DNA of 64,000 nucleotides from contig NC_052617.1 of the NCBI RefSeq assembly GCF_016545825.1, forward strand, positions 4,856,600 to 4,920,599. Direction: 5' to 3'. The position numbers and the translations under genes were made by a program. The notes below the pieces were generated by a model. The model saw only the letters and a list, made by a program, of their open reading frames with translations, did not search any database and was not told the DNA's origin. This DNA is from Eucalyptus grandis (taxonomy: Eukaryota; Streptophyta; Magnoliopsida; Myrtales; Myrtaceae). This document shows positions 44,560 to 57,821 of the stretch, in pieces; within the stretch, counting starts at the first letter, position 1, and the number at the start of each line of letters is the position of its first letter.

Positions 44560-47500
44560 TGCCTTTACAATGAAGTTTATCGGCAAAAACTACTGTGAGC
44601 TTGAATTTTTTTGTCTTTTGTCTTGATATACATGGAAACCGATGCCCTAACCAAGGAGATTACCCAACCTTAACAAAGGGATGGACGAAGGATTTTTCAT
44701 TTTGCCAATCACGGGGTTCTAAGCCATCGAAGAAATGGTCCTTCAGTCCATAAAAACCCTAGCAAAAAGCCAAGACAAACCCTAGGTCGGTGAAGTCCAA
44801 GGCAATAAAGCGCTAGTTAGAAAACACCGGTCGGTGGGAACGGACGAAAGTCGACGATCCACAGCAAATGTCTCTAAGTTGCACAGAGGGTGATGAACGG
44901 CGCTTTGCTCCTTGGTAGGTGTTGACTTCGATGACATTTCTCCACCATAATCAATTTGCTAGCAGCATCACCTTAAGGTCGTACTGGCCCAAGTGAATGC
45001 TATCCAGTGCGATTTGTGGGGGCTGCACGCATATATTATCTACCAAAAAACAAACGGGGTCGAATAAAAGTTGCATCCGTGAAGTTAATTGGCTAGATTT
45101 TTGTGGACGGTCGGGGTTTGATGCTTGCAAGAAACCAAATTCAATTTCATTGCAGAGATTCGATTCATGAACGTCCCTCCCTCCCGCCTAAAAGACATGT
45201 GTCAAAGCCGCTTGACTAGTTTATCACGTTGGCTTGTCGAGACCCTGAATTGATGAAAAACCAAAGATCCAAAACCACGTCTTTCTATATAGCGTAGGCC
45301 TCGTAGCAATGATTTTAGCGATAAGTATCATCAACTGCCAATCACATCATGGGCTTAACCGAAGTTTTCGAAGGGATCGTAGCCCTTCTATAGTGAGTAG
45401 TTTACAAAGTTTTGGGCAGCCCGTGACACATAAGGTTGAGTAAAGTTTAGATTCGCAAACGTATGCGGTGACACCTTATTCTTTTTAGTTAATTCTAATG
45501 ATGATGGTTATTGAACTTTAGTACATTGCTCAATAAAATAATTGAATATTAATGTTGAACCACCATGTTGTGAAATTCGACTTTCTTTTTTCAAATTGAT
45601 GCGCTCCGATGGAAATTTAATCAGATTTTGTACATTTTGCCAGAGAAATTGTCAAGAGAGATCCGAGTTTGAGCTCGTCAATATATCTAGTTGGACCTAC
45701 CTTCACTCAAAAGTTCAAGTTAATGATATAAGTGATATTAGTGCCGATGGTTGATTGGTGACTCACTCCCAACGTATAATTTGACTGGGATTTTAATAAC
45801 CTATAGAATGCCATTACAACCTCCTCCGCTACATTTCACAATAGTTTTCAGATAACTCAGTAAATATTCCACTAGAGTATCTTCCATGTCAAATATAATG
45901 GGAGCATCTCTATTTGAACGATCCCATATTTTCTTCTCTCTCTCTAGAATTATACCCCACGATGGTAATCAGGAATTGTCGTTTAGAATTTAGTTATTGG
46001 CATGTGGCCAGAAATCCGGCCATCTCACGATTCCCTTTTCCTCGTGTTCCATTCCAATCGTTTTTCGGGCCAGGGACATTCCATGATTTACGTGCATCCA
46101 ATTTAATTAAAAGAGGTGGGTTCGACATTGGGCTCGGTTTGTGGTGCAGTTGAGGGATGGTCCCCCCCTGGGGCGGTGGTATGAGGGAAGCAACTGGTGG
46201 TGGGCAGTGGGCACAATGGTCGGCTGACTTGTGCTTAAAGGTACGGCGGCTTTGTCGGCCTAAAGTGATGGCCGAGATGGTATTGGCCCAAGGATGGGCC
46301 GCTCATGGGCGTTGCGCACGGTGGTGGGCCGGTGGCCTTGGTTGACCGCTGATATGTGGGACGAGTAAAGCGAAAGGGATAATGCATGGAATGGGTATAG
46401 TGCGACCGAAAGTTTGGAGTATCCGAAAATCACCCAACTCTAGCACTTCCACTAGCAGATGACAGCTCATCCATATAATTCAAAACTGAAAACAAACCCC
46501 ACCAAAAAAGGGGTGGGTGGGGGTCGGTGGAAGTGTTCTCGGGGCAAAGGCATGCGTGTGGAATTGGTAGAATTGAGGCAAGGGCTGCCGGAGGCAGTGG
46601 AGCCATTCCAAAGTGCACCGGAACCGACATGAGGACACTCGGTCCTACGCTTGATGTGCATGGGAGTTGCATCTTTCAAAGGATGAGATCGACTAGGCTC
46701 ATATGATTCCGATGCAATCCGAGAGTTTCTTGAGGTGGTGATGATTGGAGGCAGAGGATCTCGGGTGTTGGCTGAAGGCTTCGATGGCGGCACGTCGGTA
46801 GGCTTGGGCAATCCGATAGAGATAGCATAGTTTTTTTCTTTTGCATGCTTAAATGTTAGATAGTTGAACACCTGGAAATTTTTAGAAGTAATTGAGTTCA
46901 AACCGGCTTGAACAGCACAAGGAAACTTTGAGACTTTAAGCCCAAAAGAGAGTTTAACTCGATCCAAAATCCACTTGAGATTTTGTTACATTCAATCGTC
47001 AAAATCAAAATTGGATCCGCGATCAAGTTCAAGTTGTAGTATTTTCCTAAATCAAGATTCAATTGAGTTTTCGCCCTGAATTCACTTTTCATCATTCTAA
47101 TCTTTAATCTAATAGCTCAAAGGCAATAGATCGCAAAAGGGCCACCAGTGAATATTTTTATAAAAAAAAAAAAAAACATGCATATACAAAAACCCCATTA
47201 AGAAGATTACCCAAGAGAATCTTATCAATCTGATGGCTGGGAGTGAGAAAGAAAAGGTCGATGAAGCCCTTAGGATGTAGCTGAGCAAGAGAAATGAAGT
47301 TAGATTTGAGTGATGACGATGAAGGAAAGGGGAAAGGTGAGAGGATGGTAGTGAGGAAAGAGTCGTCATGTGAAGGCAAGAAATAGGACTTTTGTTTTGA
47401 CTGAGATAACAAGGACAAAACCAGCGAGAAGTGAAGGTGGTGGTGGAGCTAATTATCAAGAATGGGAGTGACGGCTAAGCGCTTATCCACACTTTATATT

Positions 47501-47784
47501 GGTTAGCAATGCAATGTATCTCATGTCTAAATTTCGATGTTTATTGTCAATTGACACGAATTTTTCTATGAATCGTAGACAACGTTAACAGTTATTTTTA
47601 CGGGTGGAACTGTGAATTGAAGAAGTATGATGTAATGGCGCATAGAAAATAAAAAAAGTGGTTTGCCTTTCTATTAACTATAATGACAGTAATATACAGC
47701 GACCAAAAAAAAAAAAAAAATTAACGAATGAATGAATCAATCTGGGAGCCTCAACGTCATTGCTTCAATCTGTCTCCACTTCCC

Positions 47785-48750
47785 TCACACCAGCGTCGAA
47801 CAGGACGACGTGGACGGATCGTAGAGAGCCGGGACCAGGTACTTTCTCCCGTTCATGCCGTGCGCGTTGTAGCTCGCCCCCGTCGCCTCATCCACCAGCA
47901 AGTTCCCGGCGTAGCCCGGGTACGCCCCGTTACCGTAGATCCCGGTGCACGCCGACGCCGCCTCCAGCGACGCCCCCGCCTCGCCCTGGTAGTACCCGTT
48001 CGAGAAGGGGTTCGTGGCGGTCCCGGCGAGGAGGCCTGCCAAGTTGATCACCATCCCGTCGACGCCGACATCCCCGTTGGGCGCCACCAGCGGTGGGCTC
48101 TGCGGGCCGTACTGGGGCTGGTGGAACGGCCACGCGCACTGCCCCGGGCACTGCGTCTCCGAGTTGCCCACCCAGATGTACGCGAACCTCGAGCTCCTGC
48201 CCTTGACCTTGACGGAACCGACGGCGGAGTCGTGGGAGCCGCACCGGCTCATGCAGAACCCCTCGACGGCCACGTCGGAAGAGGTGAGCACCACGTTGAT
48301 GGCGTTCCGCTGTTCACCCCGGGACGCTAGCTCCACGAGGTGCTTGTTCGTGAGGGACTTCCCAAGGGAGTAGCTCTCGTCGAGTACTTGCCTGCCGGGC
48401 GAGAGGGTGAGGGAAGGCGTGCGCCTCTTGGAGGAGGAGAGGTGGTAGTACTTGTCGACCGTCTTCCACCAATGGGATACGGATGGAGAGGCCTGAGCCA
48501 AAGAAGGGTCGGAGGAGAGGGAGGTGACGAAGTCGGAGACGATGGTGCGCTGGGAGGGCTTGAAGCGGCCGTACCAGATGAGGTTGACGGAGATCTTGCC
48601 GGAAAGGAGAGGGCCATTGTGGTACTTCATGGGCGGGGACTGGTCTTGGACCAGCTCAGCCAGCCTCCTGGTGGCGGAGGCCATCTGGAGGAGGCAGAGG
48701 GCGAGGAATAGCTTTGGAAGAGCTGTCTTAGAAGCGAAGAAGGATGCCAT
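47785..48750 (-). CDS. EXORDIUM / PHI-1 protein, tandem copy A
   Basis: An intron-less gene of 321 residues. The signal peptide is about residues 1-26 ([16 protein letters not shown]). It then has [57 protein letters not shown] and [17 protein letters not shown], with Cys residues near the end ([16 protein letters not shown]). It is predicted secreted to the apoplast; the family promotes cell expansion and responds to brassinosteroid and phosphate supply. It differs from copy B at seven residues by eye (for example KVKGRSS versus KVNGRSS and HGMNGRK versus HGVNRRK). GC-rich codons contrast with the AT-rich surroundings. Confidence 0.95.
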   Translation of the reverse strand: MASFFASKTALPKLFLALCLLQMASATRRLAELVQDQSPPMKYHNGPLLSGKISVNLIWYGRFKPSQRTIVSDFVTSLSSDPSLAQASPSVSHWWKTVDKYYHLSSSKRRTPSLTLSPGRQVLDESYSLGKSLTNKHLVELASRGEQRNAINVVLTSSDVAVEGFCMSRCGSHDSAVGSVKVKGRSSRFAYIWVGNSETQCPGQCAWPFHQPQYGPQSPPLVAPNGDVGVDGMVINLAGLLAGTATNPFSNGYYQGEAGASLEAASACTGIYGNGAYPGYAGNLLVDEATGASYNAHGMNGRKYLVPALYDPSTSSCSTLV

Positions 48751-48843
48751 TGTAGTAGCTTGAGTTTTGGGCCAAAGAGTGAGGAAAGGTGAAAGCAGAG
48801 CTCGCTTTGTTTAGGTTGTGGGTTGTGTTGAAGGGAGGAGGAG

Positions 48844-48851
48844 TATTTATA
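48844..48851 (-). promoter_or_regulatory. TATA box, EXORDIUM copy A
   Basis: TATAAATA on the minus strand, about 94 bp upstream of the ATG. The upstream DNA to about 49731 is nearly identical to that of copy B. Confidence 0.8.
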
Positions 48852-49292
48852 CTGGGGTGGGATGAGGGTGATGCTTCGATTATTTTATTTTAGGACTATA
48901 TATTATAATAATAAATAAGAAGTTGGGAACGTATAAGTGGGGTTAAAGTGCCGGAACCTGCCCGGAAATAGACAAAAGAAGGGCAGCTCATGAATGATGG
49001 TTTTGCAATTCCCGGTTGCAGCTTCCCCAGCAAGATTAACAAATGACTAGTCGTGCCCGACTACGCGTTCAATCATTATTTCATTTACGCTCTTAGGACA
49101 GCATTTTAAGTAACCAATCACCAAAAAAAAAAAAACGATAATGCTTAATTTACCAATTGCAATTGATATTTTGAACAAAATAATTTCATATCGAATTTTG
49201 TTAAACTTTTTTCTAAAATCAGATTATTAGAAGTTCTACTTGAAAACTTAAATTGATAGGCATAAAAACATCACATGTATATATAAATATAA

Positions 49293-49332
<40 letters not shown>

Positions 49333-49865
49333 TTTATTATCAAATGGTATGCGATATGTTTATCGCTTGAAATCTCCTCTCATGTATAAATTGAATTGAA
49401 AATTTTGATTAATGGAAATGGACACGCTTGCGAGAAGAGCGGAACCTGTCTTTGAGTTGGGACTTCATGTTGGAATCCAGACTAGAGTTAATAGTTCCTT
49501 TTTTGTGAGCTGTTAGCTGTAATTCAAACGAAAAGTGGGTAATGCAATCCAGCTGAGCGTTGACCGAGAAAAAAAGAAGAAGTCCAGCTTAGCAACAGTC
49601 CAATGGACGAAACTGACCTTACACTGATCTTTCTCCTTAGCCTTGGAGAAGGGCAGTGGTGCTTCTTCAAAATTTTTATTTTTTTGCGAAAAAATTGAAA
49701 CCTTATTCTCTAATTATATTAACGGCCATGGACATTTCAGGATTTACGTGCATCCAATTTAATTAATAGAAGTGGCTCGGTTTGTGATGCAGTTAAGAGA
49801 TGGTCGGCGGAGTGGCAAGACGAAGCCATAGATTTGTGCAGAGGAATGTCGAATGGTGGCGGGAG

Positions 49866-50483
49866 AAATTACCAAAAAAGCATTAAACTTATTGTATTTA
49901 TGTTAATTTAGTTCTAAAACTTTTAATTTGACAAATTGAGTCATATAACTAATGTGAACAATTTATGCAATTTCTATTATTTTTTCTAAATTTATTATTA
50001 TTGTTTTTTTTACTTTTCTTTCCCTTTCCTCTACCAGTCGTCAAGCCTTGGTGATGGCTGACGACCGGCCACAGGAGACAATTGGTGAGGTTGCAACCTT
50101 AGTTGTCCCTCTTTAGATTTGGCGAAAGCGAGTCTCGCTCAAAGTGAACTTGGCCAACCCTTGGTCGACCTTGTTGGCCTTTGGCGAGGGTTAGATGAGG
50201 GTCAATGGTCGCCTCGCTGGTCGTTGCCTAAGAATGAAAATAAAGACAAAATAAAATTAAAATATAACAAAATTCAATAACAAAATAATAATGAATTATA
50301 AAATTTGTCCATATTAGCCTTGGTCGTACCACTTAATATAATCACATCCATGTGAATAATTTCCTGTTAAAATTGGTTAAGTGGACTATATTGGTAAATT
50401 TTTAAATAATTTAAAATTAAATTGATTAAATTGAAAGGTTTATGATTTAATTGACATAAATTTATAACTTTTTGGGTAATTTT
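49866..50483. mobile_element. MULE-like element shared by units B and C
   Basis: Left end AAATTACCAAAAAAGCATTAA, right end complement AAAATTACCCAAAAAGTTATA. The GC-rich core contains GGTGATGGCTGACGACCGG. Unit A has an almost precise empty site: its GGCGGTGG..GAGGGAAGCAA continues where B has the element. The same element in C (57505-61269) is broken by later insertions. Confidence 0.7.
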
Positions 50484-51949
50484 GGTGCAAGAGAAGCAAG
50501 CGGTGGTGGGTAAAATAGTTGGCTGACTTGTGCTTAAAGATATGGCGGCTTTGTCGGCCTGAAATGGTGGTCGAGAATATTGGCCCCTGCACGGGACATT
50601 CGTGGGTTTTGTGCTACGTGGTGGCCTAGGTTTGATCGATGATATTTATATGGGATGAGTAAAGTGAAAGAGATAACGTAATGCGTGGAATTGTATTGTA
50701 AGACCGAAAATTGGGGTTTGTTCTAATATCATCAAAACTCTAGCACTAACATATGACACATCATCCACATAATTCACCGCTGAGCCCATAAAAAATGAAA
50801 AAAGAAGGCTACGAGAGGCGCGCTGATGGGTGGAAATGGTCTCGGTGCGAAGGCATGTGTGCGGAAGTGGTGGGATGAGATGTGAGGCACCAGAGGCCGT
50901 GGAGCCATTCCAAAATGTGCTAGAATCGATATGAGGTCACTTGATCCTAGGCAAGGCCTGCATGGCACCCACATCTGTCAAAGAATAAGAACGAGTGGGC
51001 TTATATGATTCCAATGCAATCGAGAGTTTTTCTTCTTCTCTTAGAAGTCATTGTGTTCGAATAGGCTCAAATTACATAAGGAAACTTTGAGACTTTGAGC
51101 CTTAAAGTATGTAACTCGATTGATGAATCAATTGAGATTTTGTTATACTTAAAAGTTAAAATCAAAACATGATCCCAATCAAGGTCAACGTATATCCTTC
51201 TCTTGGACCGAGATCCAACTGAGTTTTCTGCCTAAATAATTTTTCATGATTTCCCTCTTTAGTCTAACAATCAAAGGCAATTGATCTTAAAAGGACCATT
51301 TCTATGCCTGCCCCGCCCCCCCCAAATGCATATAAAAACCCCATTAAGAAGAATTCCCAAGATGGAATGTGCAGATCTGATCAATCAAATGGGTGGGAGT
51401 GAGAAAGGGAAGATCGATTAGAACCCATAGAACGTAGCTTAGCGAGAGAAAAGAAGTTAGATTTGAGTTATGATGATGAAGGGGGAAGGTGAGAGGATGA
51501 CGCTGAGGAGAAAGTGGTGATGTGAAAGCGAGGGAGGCCAGTATGATTTGACTCATTTGCTTGTTAATGAATCGCTTTCGTGGGTGCAAAGCCAAAACTC
51601 TCAGTCCAATAATTATGCATTTCATTATCGGGCATTAGACAGCTAAGGGAAAAACAAGACTCTTGTTTTGACCGAGAGAACTAGGACAAATCAATTTGGC
51701 CCTATTTGGTAATGTTATTCTCTATTTTTCTGCTATTTTGTTCTCCGGAACAAAAAAAAAAAAAAATAGAAATCCTTTCGATTACGTCGGCTAATTTTTC
51801 TATTTCCTGAAATAGATAGGTGGCCAAGGAATAGATTTAAAACAAAAATAAGAAATATAAAAAACTTATTTCTCTGTTATCTAGAACAAAAAGAGAAATA
51901 TGGCCATTTTAGAAAAATAAGCTTAATATAATCAAATGCCCGTCTTTAC

Positions 51950-53399
51950 TAGGGGTGATCGGGTCCAAGGTGGGTAAGGTCTAGACCTGGACCCTATACC
52001 CGACGCTATTATAATCGGTTCTATTTTTTTTTTGACCGTGTACCCGATCTTGTTTGCATTGAACCTTGTTCTTGACTCACCCTATTTTTCCGGTCCGGGA
52101 ATAGGGTTAACCCTATTTATATTAGAACATGTTTTGCATAAAAATTGTTGTACATCACTTATATGTAAGATAAAGCGTTTACAATCTTGATCAGCATAAG
52201 CATATCCACCACCATAGCAAAGGTTAAACTAGTTTTAAGGAAAAACAAAAGGCTAGAAGTCTGCTCTCCTTCAAAGGCTCGCCCGTTTTGTAGCAGAACG
52301 GTCGCTTACAGTTTATCTCAATGACATAATGCATAATACCATGAATATGGATCATCTGATTTTGTCCCAAACCAACAAGACTGATCTCTCATGTAACTCA
52401 TACCCACTCCAAGTTAGATAAGTCGGCTAATCAATCAAGAATACTTAATCTCAAAATGATATTTCATACATCACAATTGTCCTGTTGCTAGAGGCAACCA
52501 AAGTATCATAATAAGGATTTATCATGAATAAATCAGTTTCTCTTAGAACATCATCCAGTGCCCCAATGTCATTGCTTTCAAACACATTACAATATAGCCA
52601 TTCTCCCCTATCCTGGGGATAATTGAAGATGAAATTCCTTGAAATACAATTTCTTCTATTACAAGTTCTTCAATGTGGCACATCTAAAAGTTTAATGGTA
52701 TTCAGCCATAACTCAATCGAGAATCTACAGAACATGTGGTTGTATGGTGGCGAGGAACACCAATTTCACATGCATTTACTTTGGCCGCGAACCGAAGAGA
52801 ACAAAGTGACTCACCAATGGAAGAAGGTTTAGGAGAGATGTTAACAAACATCAACGTTTTGGAATCTCCACCCAAACATAGCTGATTCAGACATATAGTT
52901 AGAATTTACAGTCTTAAGATATATCAAATCACAAGAATTTTATATGTATTGTGACATTGCAATATCAACACAGCAATTTATCATGATAGGCTGTTGCTTT
53001 TAAAAAAAAAAAAAAAAAGGTACAAGTGAGATCCAAATGATGAAGAGAAGAACGGGAAAAGAAAATATACCTGAAGAAGAGTTGTTAGCTTTGAGTTTCT
53101 AAAGGGAACATGGTCCTCTCTCTTTGTAAGGGCGAATATAACATCGCTCAAGCATGATAAACTTTTATTGATTGCCTAATTGGCATCGGGAAACAAAGAA
53201 TTAGGCGCAACAATTAGGCAAAAAGACATGGTCTTCTTCACAGCCCAACTATGACATAAAATTTTAAGGAGCTCTACAAGAATTTCCCACCTCAAGAAAG
53301 TAGGCCCTTACAAAATCATGCCATATTAAGCAAGAAAGGCTGTCCATGTGAAAAGTACACTACCGAATTTGACCCACCATTTCAATGCAAGCACTTTCA

Positions 53400-53470
<71 letters not shown>

Positions 53471-53875
53471 CTCGGAGCGAGCAATGGTGAAGAGCGCCTG
53501 GGCAGTGTTCCTGTATGCCGGGAGGCACACGACTCTACCATCGTTCACTCTAGCGGTGGTGTTCTCCCACTGACGAATCTGGTGATGGCCCAACGAAGGA
53601 AAAGCTGTGAAGTGAAGTTTGCGGGTGTGAGTCGTGTGACCGTGAGAGAGCCTAAGAGGTAAAGATATAAACAAATTAGGGTTTTTGATTTTGGGTTGGC
53701 TTACAAACCAGTTCTCAAACTGGTTCCCAAACTGGTCTGGTCGATCCGGTTCCCGAGTGGGTAATCCCTCGGAACTAGTTCCCGCACTGGTTTCAACCGG
53801 AACCGGTTCTTGACCTTGTTTTCCGGGTGGGCCGGTTCGGGAACTAGGTTTACCTGGTCCGGTTGCACACCCCTA
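51950..53875. mobile_element. hAT-type non-autonomous transposon (1,926 bp) with 8-bp TSD
   Basis: The element starts TAGGGGTGATCGGG and ends GCACACCCCTA, and is flanked by identical GTCTTTAC copies (51942-51949 and 53876-53883). The 8-bp duplication and TAGGGGTG ends fit the hAT superfamily. Subterminal regions carry repeated GAACCGG/CCGGTTC words (53700-53860). No transposase was recognised. The core holds a long GA microsatellite and DNA of unknown origin. Unit C reads straight across this site. Confidence 0.88.
53404..53468. repeat. GA microsatellite, about 32 units
   Basis: A pure GA run inside the hAT-type element. Directly downstream, a short plus-strand frame from an ATG near 53484 codes about 29 residues (MVKSAWAVFLYAGRH..). 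GA-rich leaders before an ATG are common in plant 5' UTRs, so the element may have captured a 5' gene end; this is speculative. Confidence 0.85.
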
Positions 53876-53883
53876 GTCTTTAC

Positions 53884-55419
53884 ACAATTGACACAGGTCT
53901 AATCTCTTGACCCGATATAAGTCCCCATTTTTAGGAATAAAAAAATAAAAATAAAATTCAAAAGTTAAAAATCGAGGAAAAAAATTAGAAATTAGATTTT
54001 GAATAGTTTTACTAAATTTTAATGTTAATTCTAGTTTAGAATTACTTTAGCACAAAAAAGAATGTGAAAATATTTTGATGAAAATTGGATTCAAAATTGA
54101 ATAAGCTTTTAGAGCTTTACTATATGAATTTTTAAATACCATTTTCTTTTAGAAACAATGCTAGATCGCAAAAGCTTGGTGACTTCAAGCAATGTTTGCT
54201 ATTCTTTTGAAAAGATTTAATACCTGTTTATTGTAATGGTCAAAGATTTACTATCAACCTCCTCATATTATGAGTTATAAACTAATGGGACTCTCTGTTA
54301 ACTTTTTCGGCCATCCATCTTTGACTAATGATTATGTTGGATTTTCTTATGTCATTTAAGAATATATTGATCACTCATTACAAAAGTCTAATTTGATCTA
54401 AACATGAAATGTTAAGTCTCTTTATAATTAAAAAAAAAAAATTGGAAATAATTTTTTTTATGATTGTACCAAATGCATTTATGTTATTTTTCTATTTCGG
54501 GAATATAAATTGTGTAATTACTAAACACATTCTTCTGCTCGAAACTCGTTTAGGGAATATAAGTAAAAAAAATTATTTTGAATATAAATTATTCCTGAAA
54601 TTAAATATGTTACTAAATGCACCCTTAATACCCTTCCTTTTGGCTTGTGAGAAGACGACGTGCTAGTTGGTGGTGGTGATGGAGCTAATTGTCAAGAATA
54701 GTTGTGTTAACTAAGTGCTTATGCACATTTTATGTTTGTTAGCAATGTAGCTCTCATGACTATGTCATGTAATTAATGTCCAAACTTTGATGTTTATCAT
54801 TAATCGACACAAACTGTCCTATGAATTGTAAATATTATTAACGCTTGTTTCTACTAGTGGATCAATAATGAATTAAAGGAGTATGATGTAACGACATGCT
54901 TCATCCATGATTTATATAAGTGACAATGCTTAACTTATGGTCATATAGAAACCCTAACCTCGAGTGAAGTAATTATAAGATTAATACATTTGAAAATAAG
55001 AAAGTTTGATGTTGTGAAGCCACATTTGTACTAAATGACTCAATCACGTCTGAAATCCTTGGAAAAAGAATATTGGGAGTTGCCATACAAGAAAGTGGTC
55101 TTTTTGGGAATTAATGTTAATGGATGTGTCATTGAGTTGGGTAATTTATAAGTAATGTGAGATTTTGGGATTTTACAAACTCTCTAACTTAAAGAATTAA
55201 CATTAGTGGGAGTGAAGCTAAAATTGTCAAATTAAGGATGGATTAACCCGCTTGCTTTGCACTAGAGAATAAAATTGTAGCATATAAAAGTGGCTTGCCT
55301 TTTCTATTAGCTATAATGACTGTAATATACACAAAAAAAAAAAAAAAAAAACCAATAAACGAATGAATCAATCAATCTGGGAGCCTCAACGTCATCCTTT
55401 CTATCTGCCTCCACTTCCC
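53884..55419. other. Intergenic part of unit B (3' flank of copy B)
   Basis: AT-rich DNA that matches unit C (62520-63517) closely and, right of about 54650, unit A as well. No coding sequence was seen. A poly-A run at 55332-55350 lies about 70 bp downstream of the copy B stop codon. Confidence 0.6.
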
Positions 55420-56385
55420 TCACACCAGCGTCGAACAGGACGACGTGGACGGATCGTAGAGAGCCGGAACCAGGTACTTTCTCCTGTTCACGCCGTGCGC
55501 ATTGTAGCTCGCCCCCGTCGCCTCATCCACCAGCAAGTTCCCGGCGTAGCCTGGGTAAGCCCCGTTGCCGTAGATCCCGGTGCACGCCGACGCCGCCTCC
55601 AGCGACGCCCCCGCCTCGCCCTGGTAGTACCCGTTCGAGAACGGGTTCGTGGCGGTCCCGGCGAGGAGGCCTGCCAGGTTGATCACCATCCCGTCGACGC
55701 CGACGTCACCGTTGGGCGCCACCAGCGGCGGGCTCTGCGGGCCGTACTGGGGCTGGTGGAACGGCCACGCGCACTGCCCCGGGCACTGCGTCTCCGAGTT
55801 GCCTACCCAGATGTACGCGAACCTCGAGCTCCTGCCGTTGACCTTGACGGAACCGACGGCTGAGTCGTGGGAGCCACAACGGCTCATGCAGAACCCCTCG
55901 ACGGCCACGTCGGAAGAGGTGAGCACCACGTTGATGGCGTTCCGCTGTTCGCCCCGGGACGCGAGCTCGATGAGGTGTTTGTTCGTGAGGGACTTCCCGA
56001 GGGAGTAGCTCTCGTCGAGGACTTGCCTCCCGAGCGAGATGGTGAGGGAAGGCGTGCGCCTCTTGGAGGAGGAGAGGTGGTAGTACTTGTCGACCGTCTT
56101 CCACCAATGGGATACGGATGGAGAGGCCTGAGCCAACGAAGGGTCGGAGGAGAGGGAGGTGACGAAGTCGGAAACGATGGTGCGCTGGGAGGGCTTGAAG
56201 CGGCCGTACCAGATGAGGTTGACGGAGATCTTGCCGGAGAGGAGAGGACCATTGTGGTACTTCATGGGCGAGGACTGGTCTTGGACCAGCTCGGCCAGCC
56301 TCCTGGTGGCGGAGGCCATCTGGAGGAGGCAGAGGGCGAGGAATAGCTTTGGAAGAGCTGTCTTAGAAGCGAAGAAGGATGCCAT
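55420..56385 (-). CDS. EXORDIUM / PHI-1 protein, tandem copy B
   Basis: An intron-less gene of 321 residues that is almost identical to copy A. It has the same signal peptide ([12 protein letters not shown]), [21 protein letters not shown] and DGMVINLAG motifs. Substitutions relative to A are conservative apart from P-to-L in LSLGR/LSPGR context and G-to-R in HGVNRRKY. There is no stop or frameshift, so it should be functional. Its TATA box is at 56479-56486. The close match to A extends through the promoter, so similar expression is expected (inference). Confidence 0.95.
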   Translation of the reverse strand: MASFFASKTALPKLFLALCLLQMASATRRLAELVQDQSSPMKYHNGPLLSGKISVNLIWYGRFKPSQRTIVSDFVTSLSSDPSLAQASPSVSHWWKTVDKYYHLSSSKRRTPSLTISLGRQVLDESYSLGKSLTNKHLIELASRGEQRNAINVVLTSSDVAVEGFCMSRCGSHDSAVGSVKVNGRSSRFAYIWVGNSETQCPGQCAWPFHQPQYGPQSPPLVAPNGDVGVDGMVINLAGLLAGTATNPFSNGYYQGEAGASLEAASACTGIYGNGAYPGYAGNLLVDEATGASYNAHGVNRRKYLVPALYDPSTSSCSTLV

Positions 56386-56478
56386 TGTAGTAGCTTGAGT
56401 TTTGGGCTAAAGAGTGAGGAAAGGTGAAAGCAGAGCTCGCTTTGTTTAGGTTGTGGGTTGTGTTGAAGGGAGGAGGGG

Positions 56479-56486
56479 TATTTATA
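56479..56486 (-). promoter_or_regulatory. TATA box, EXORDIUM copy B
   Basis: TATAAATA on the minus strand, about 94 bp upstream of the ATG, as in copy A. Confidence 0.8.
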
Positions 56487-57821
56487 CTGGGGTGGGATGA
56501 GGGTGATGCTTCGATTATTTTATTTTAGGACTATATATTATAATAATAAATATGAAGTTGGGAAAGTAAAAGTGGGGTTAAAGTGCCGGAACCTGCCCGG
56601 AAATAGACAAAAGAAGGGCAGCTCATGAATGATGGTTTTGCAATTCCCAGTTGCAGCTTCCCCAGCAAGATTAACAAATGACAACTCGTGCCCGACTACG
56701 CGTTCAATCATCATTTATGCTCTTAGGACAGCTTTTTAAGTAACCAATGACAAAAAAAAATGATAATGCTTGAGTATAGCATTTTAAGTAACCAATCACC
56801 AAAAAAAAAAAAAAAAAAACGATAATGCTTAATTTACCAATTGCAATTGATATTTTGAACAAAATAATTTCATATCAAATTTTGCTAATTTTTTTCTAAA
56901 ATCAGATTCTTAAAAAGTTTGACTTGAAAACTTAAATTGATAGGCATAAAAATCATATATATATAATATAAAAATTATTATCAAATAGTATGCGATATTT
57001 TTATCACTTGACATCTCCTCTCACGTATAAATTGGATCGAAAATTTTGATTAATGGAAATGGACACGCTTGCGAGAAGAGCGGAGCCTGTCTTTGAGTTG
57101 GGACTTCATGTTGGAATCCAGACTAGAGTTAATAGTTCCTTTTTTGTGAGCTGTTAGCTGGAATTCGAACGAAAAGTGGGCAATGCAATCCAGCTGAGCT
57201 TTGACCGAGAAAAAAAAAGAGTCCAGCTTAGCTACAGTCCAATGGACGAAACTGACCTTACACTGATCTTTCTCCCTAGCCTTGGAGAAGGGCAGTGATG
57301 CTTTTTCAAATTTTTTTTTTTTTGGCGAAAAAGTTGAAACCTTATTCTCTGATTATGTTAACGGCCATGGACATTTCAGGATTTACGTGCATCCAATTTA
57401 ATTAATAGAAGTGCCTCGGTTTGTGATGCAGTTAAGAGATGGTTGGCGGAGTAGCAAGACGAAGTGGCATATTTGTGAAGAGGAATGTGGAACGGTGGCG
57501 GGAAAAATTATCAAAAAAATATTAAATTTATTGTACTTGTGTTAATTTAGTTCTAGAACTTTTAATTTGACAAATTGAGTCATATCATTAATGTGAACAA
57601 TTTATGTAATTTCTATTATTTTTTTCTGAATTTATTATTATTATATTTTTCTTTACTTTTCTTTCCTTTTCTTCTACCAGTTGTCAAGCCTTGGTGATGG
57701 CCGATGATCGACCACAGGAGACAATTGGTGAGGTTGCAATTTTAGGTGCTGTTTGGTAATCATCCCAATAGTGATTGATTCTGATTTTTTGTTCCCAGGA
57801 GTAGTTTGGGAACAGAATCGT

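Larger units (their letters stand above)
40352..46075. other. Intergenic: transposon remnants, no convincing gene
   Basis: Between the first EXORDIUM-like gene and the tandem array I see the palindromic MITE, a TTTGGTAA-type remnant, a MULE-like element and a small MITE (listed separately). A 128-codon frame at 42573-42959 and a 210-codon frame at 42768-43400 (minus) overlap each other and show no known domain. I treat them as noncoding. Confidence 0.5.
46076..49731 (-). repeat. EXORDIUM tandem array, unit A (about 3.7 kb)
   Basis: Units are anchored on the shared segment GATTTACGTGCATCCAATTT (46087, 49742 and 57381). Unit A aligns with B and C through the 3' intergenic region (about 46076-47700), the gene and the promoter (to about 49731). 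It lacks the MULE-like element and the 51.7-54.6 kb insertions of unit B. Confidence 0.88.
49732..57370 (-). repeat. EXORDIUM tandem array, unit B (about 7.6 kb)
   Basis: Same order as unit A: 3' intergenic DNA, gene, promoter. It is lengthened by the MULE-like element at 49.87 kb, a TTTGGTAA-type remnant at about 51.71-51.95 kb and the hAT-type element at 51.95-53.88 kb. The promoter side (56386-57370) matches unit A closely. Confidence 0.88.

Noticed and set aside
47728..48330. Long open frames on the plus strand opposite the EXORDIUM genes (also 55363-55863 and 39647-40207)
   Set aside because: They arise from the GC-rich third codon positions of the real minus-strand genes; products are Arg/Gly/Pro-rich and without domains.
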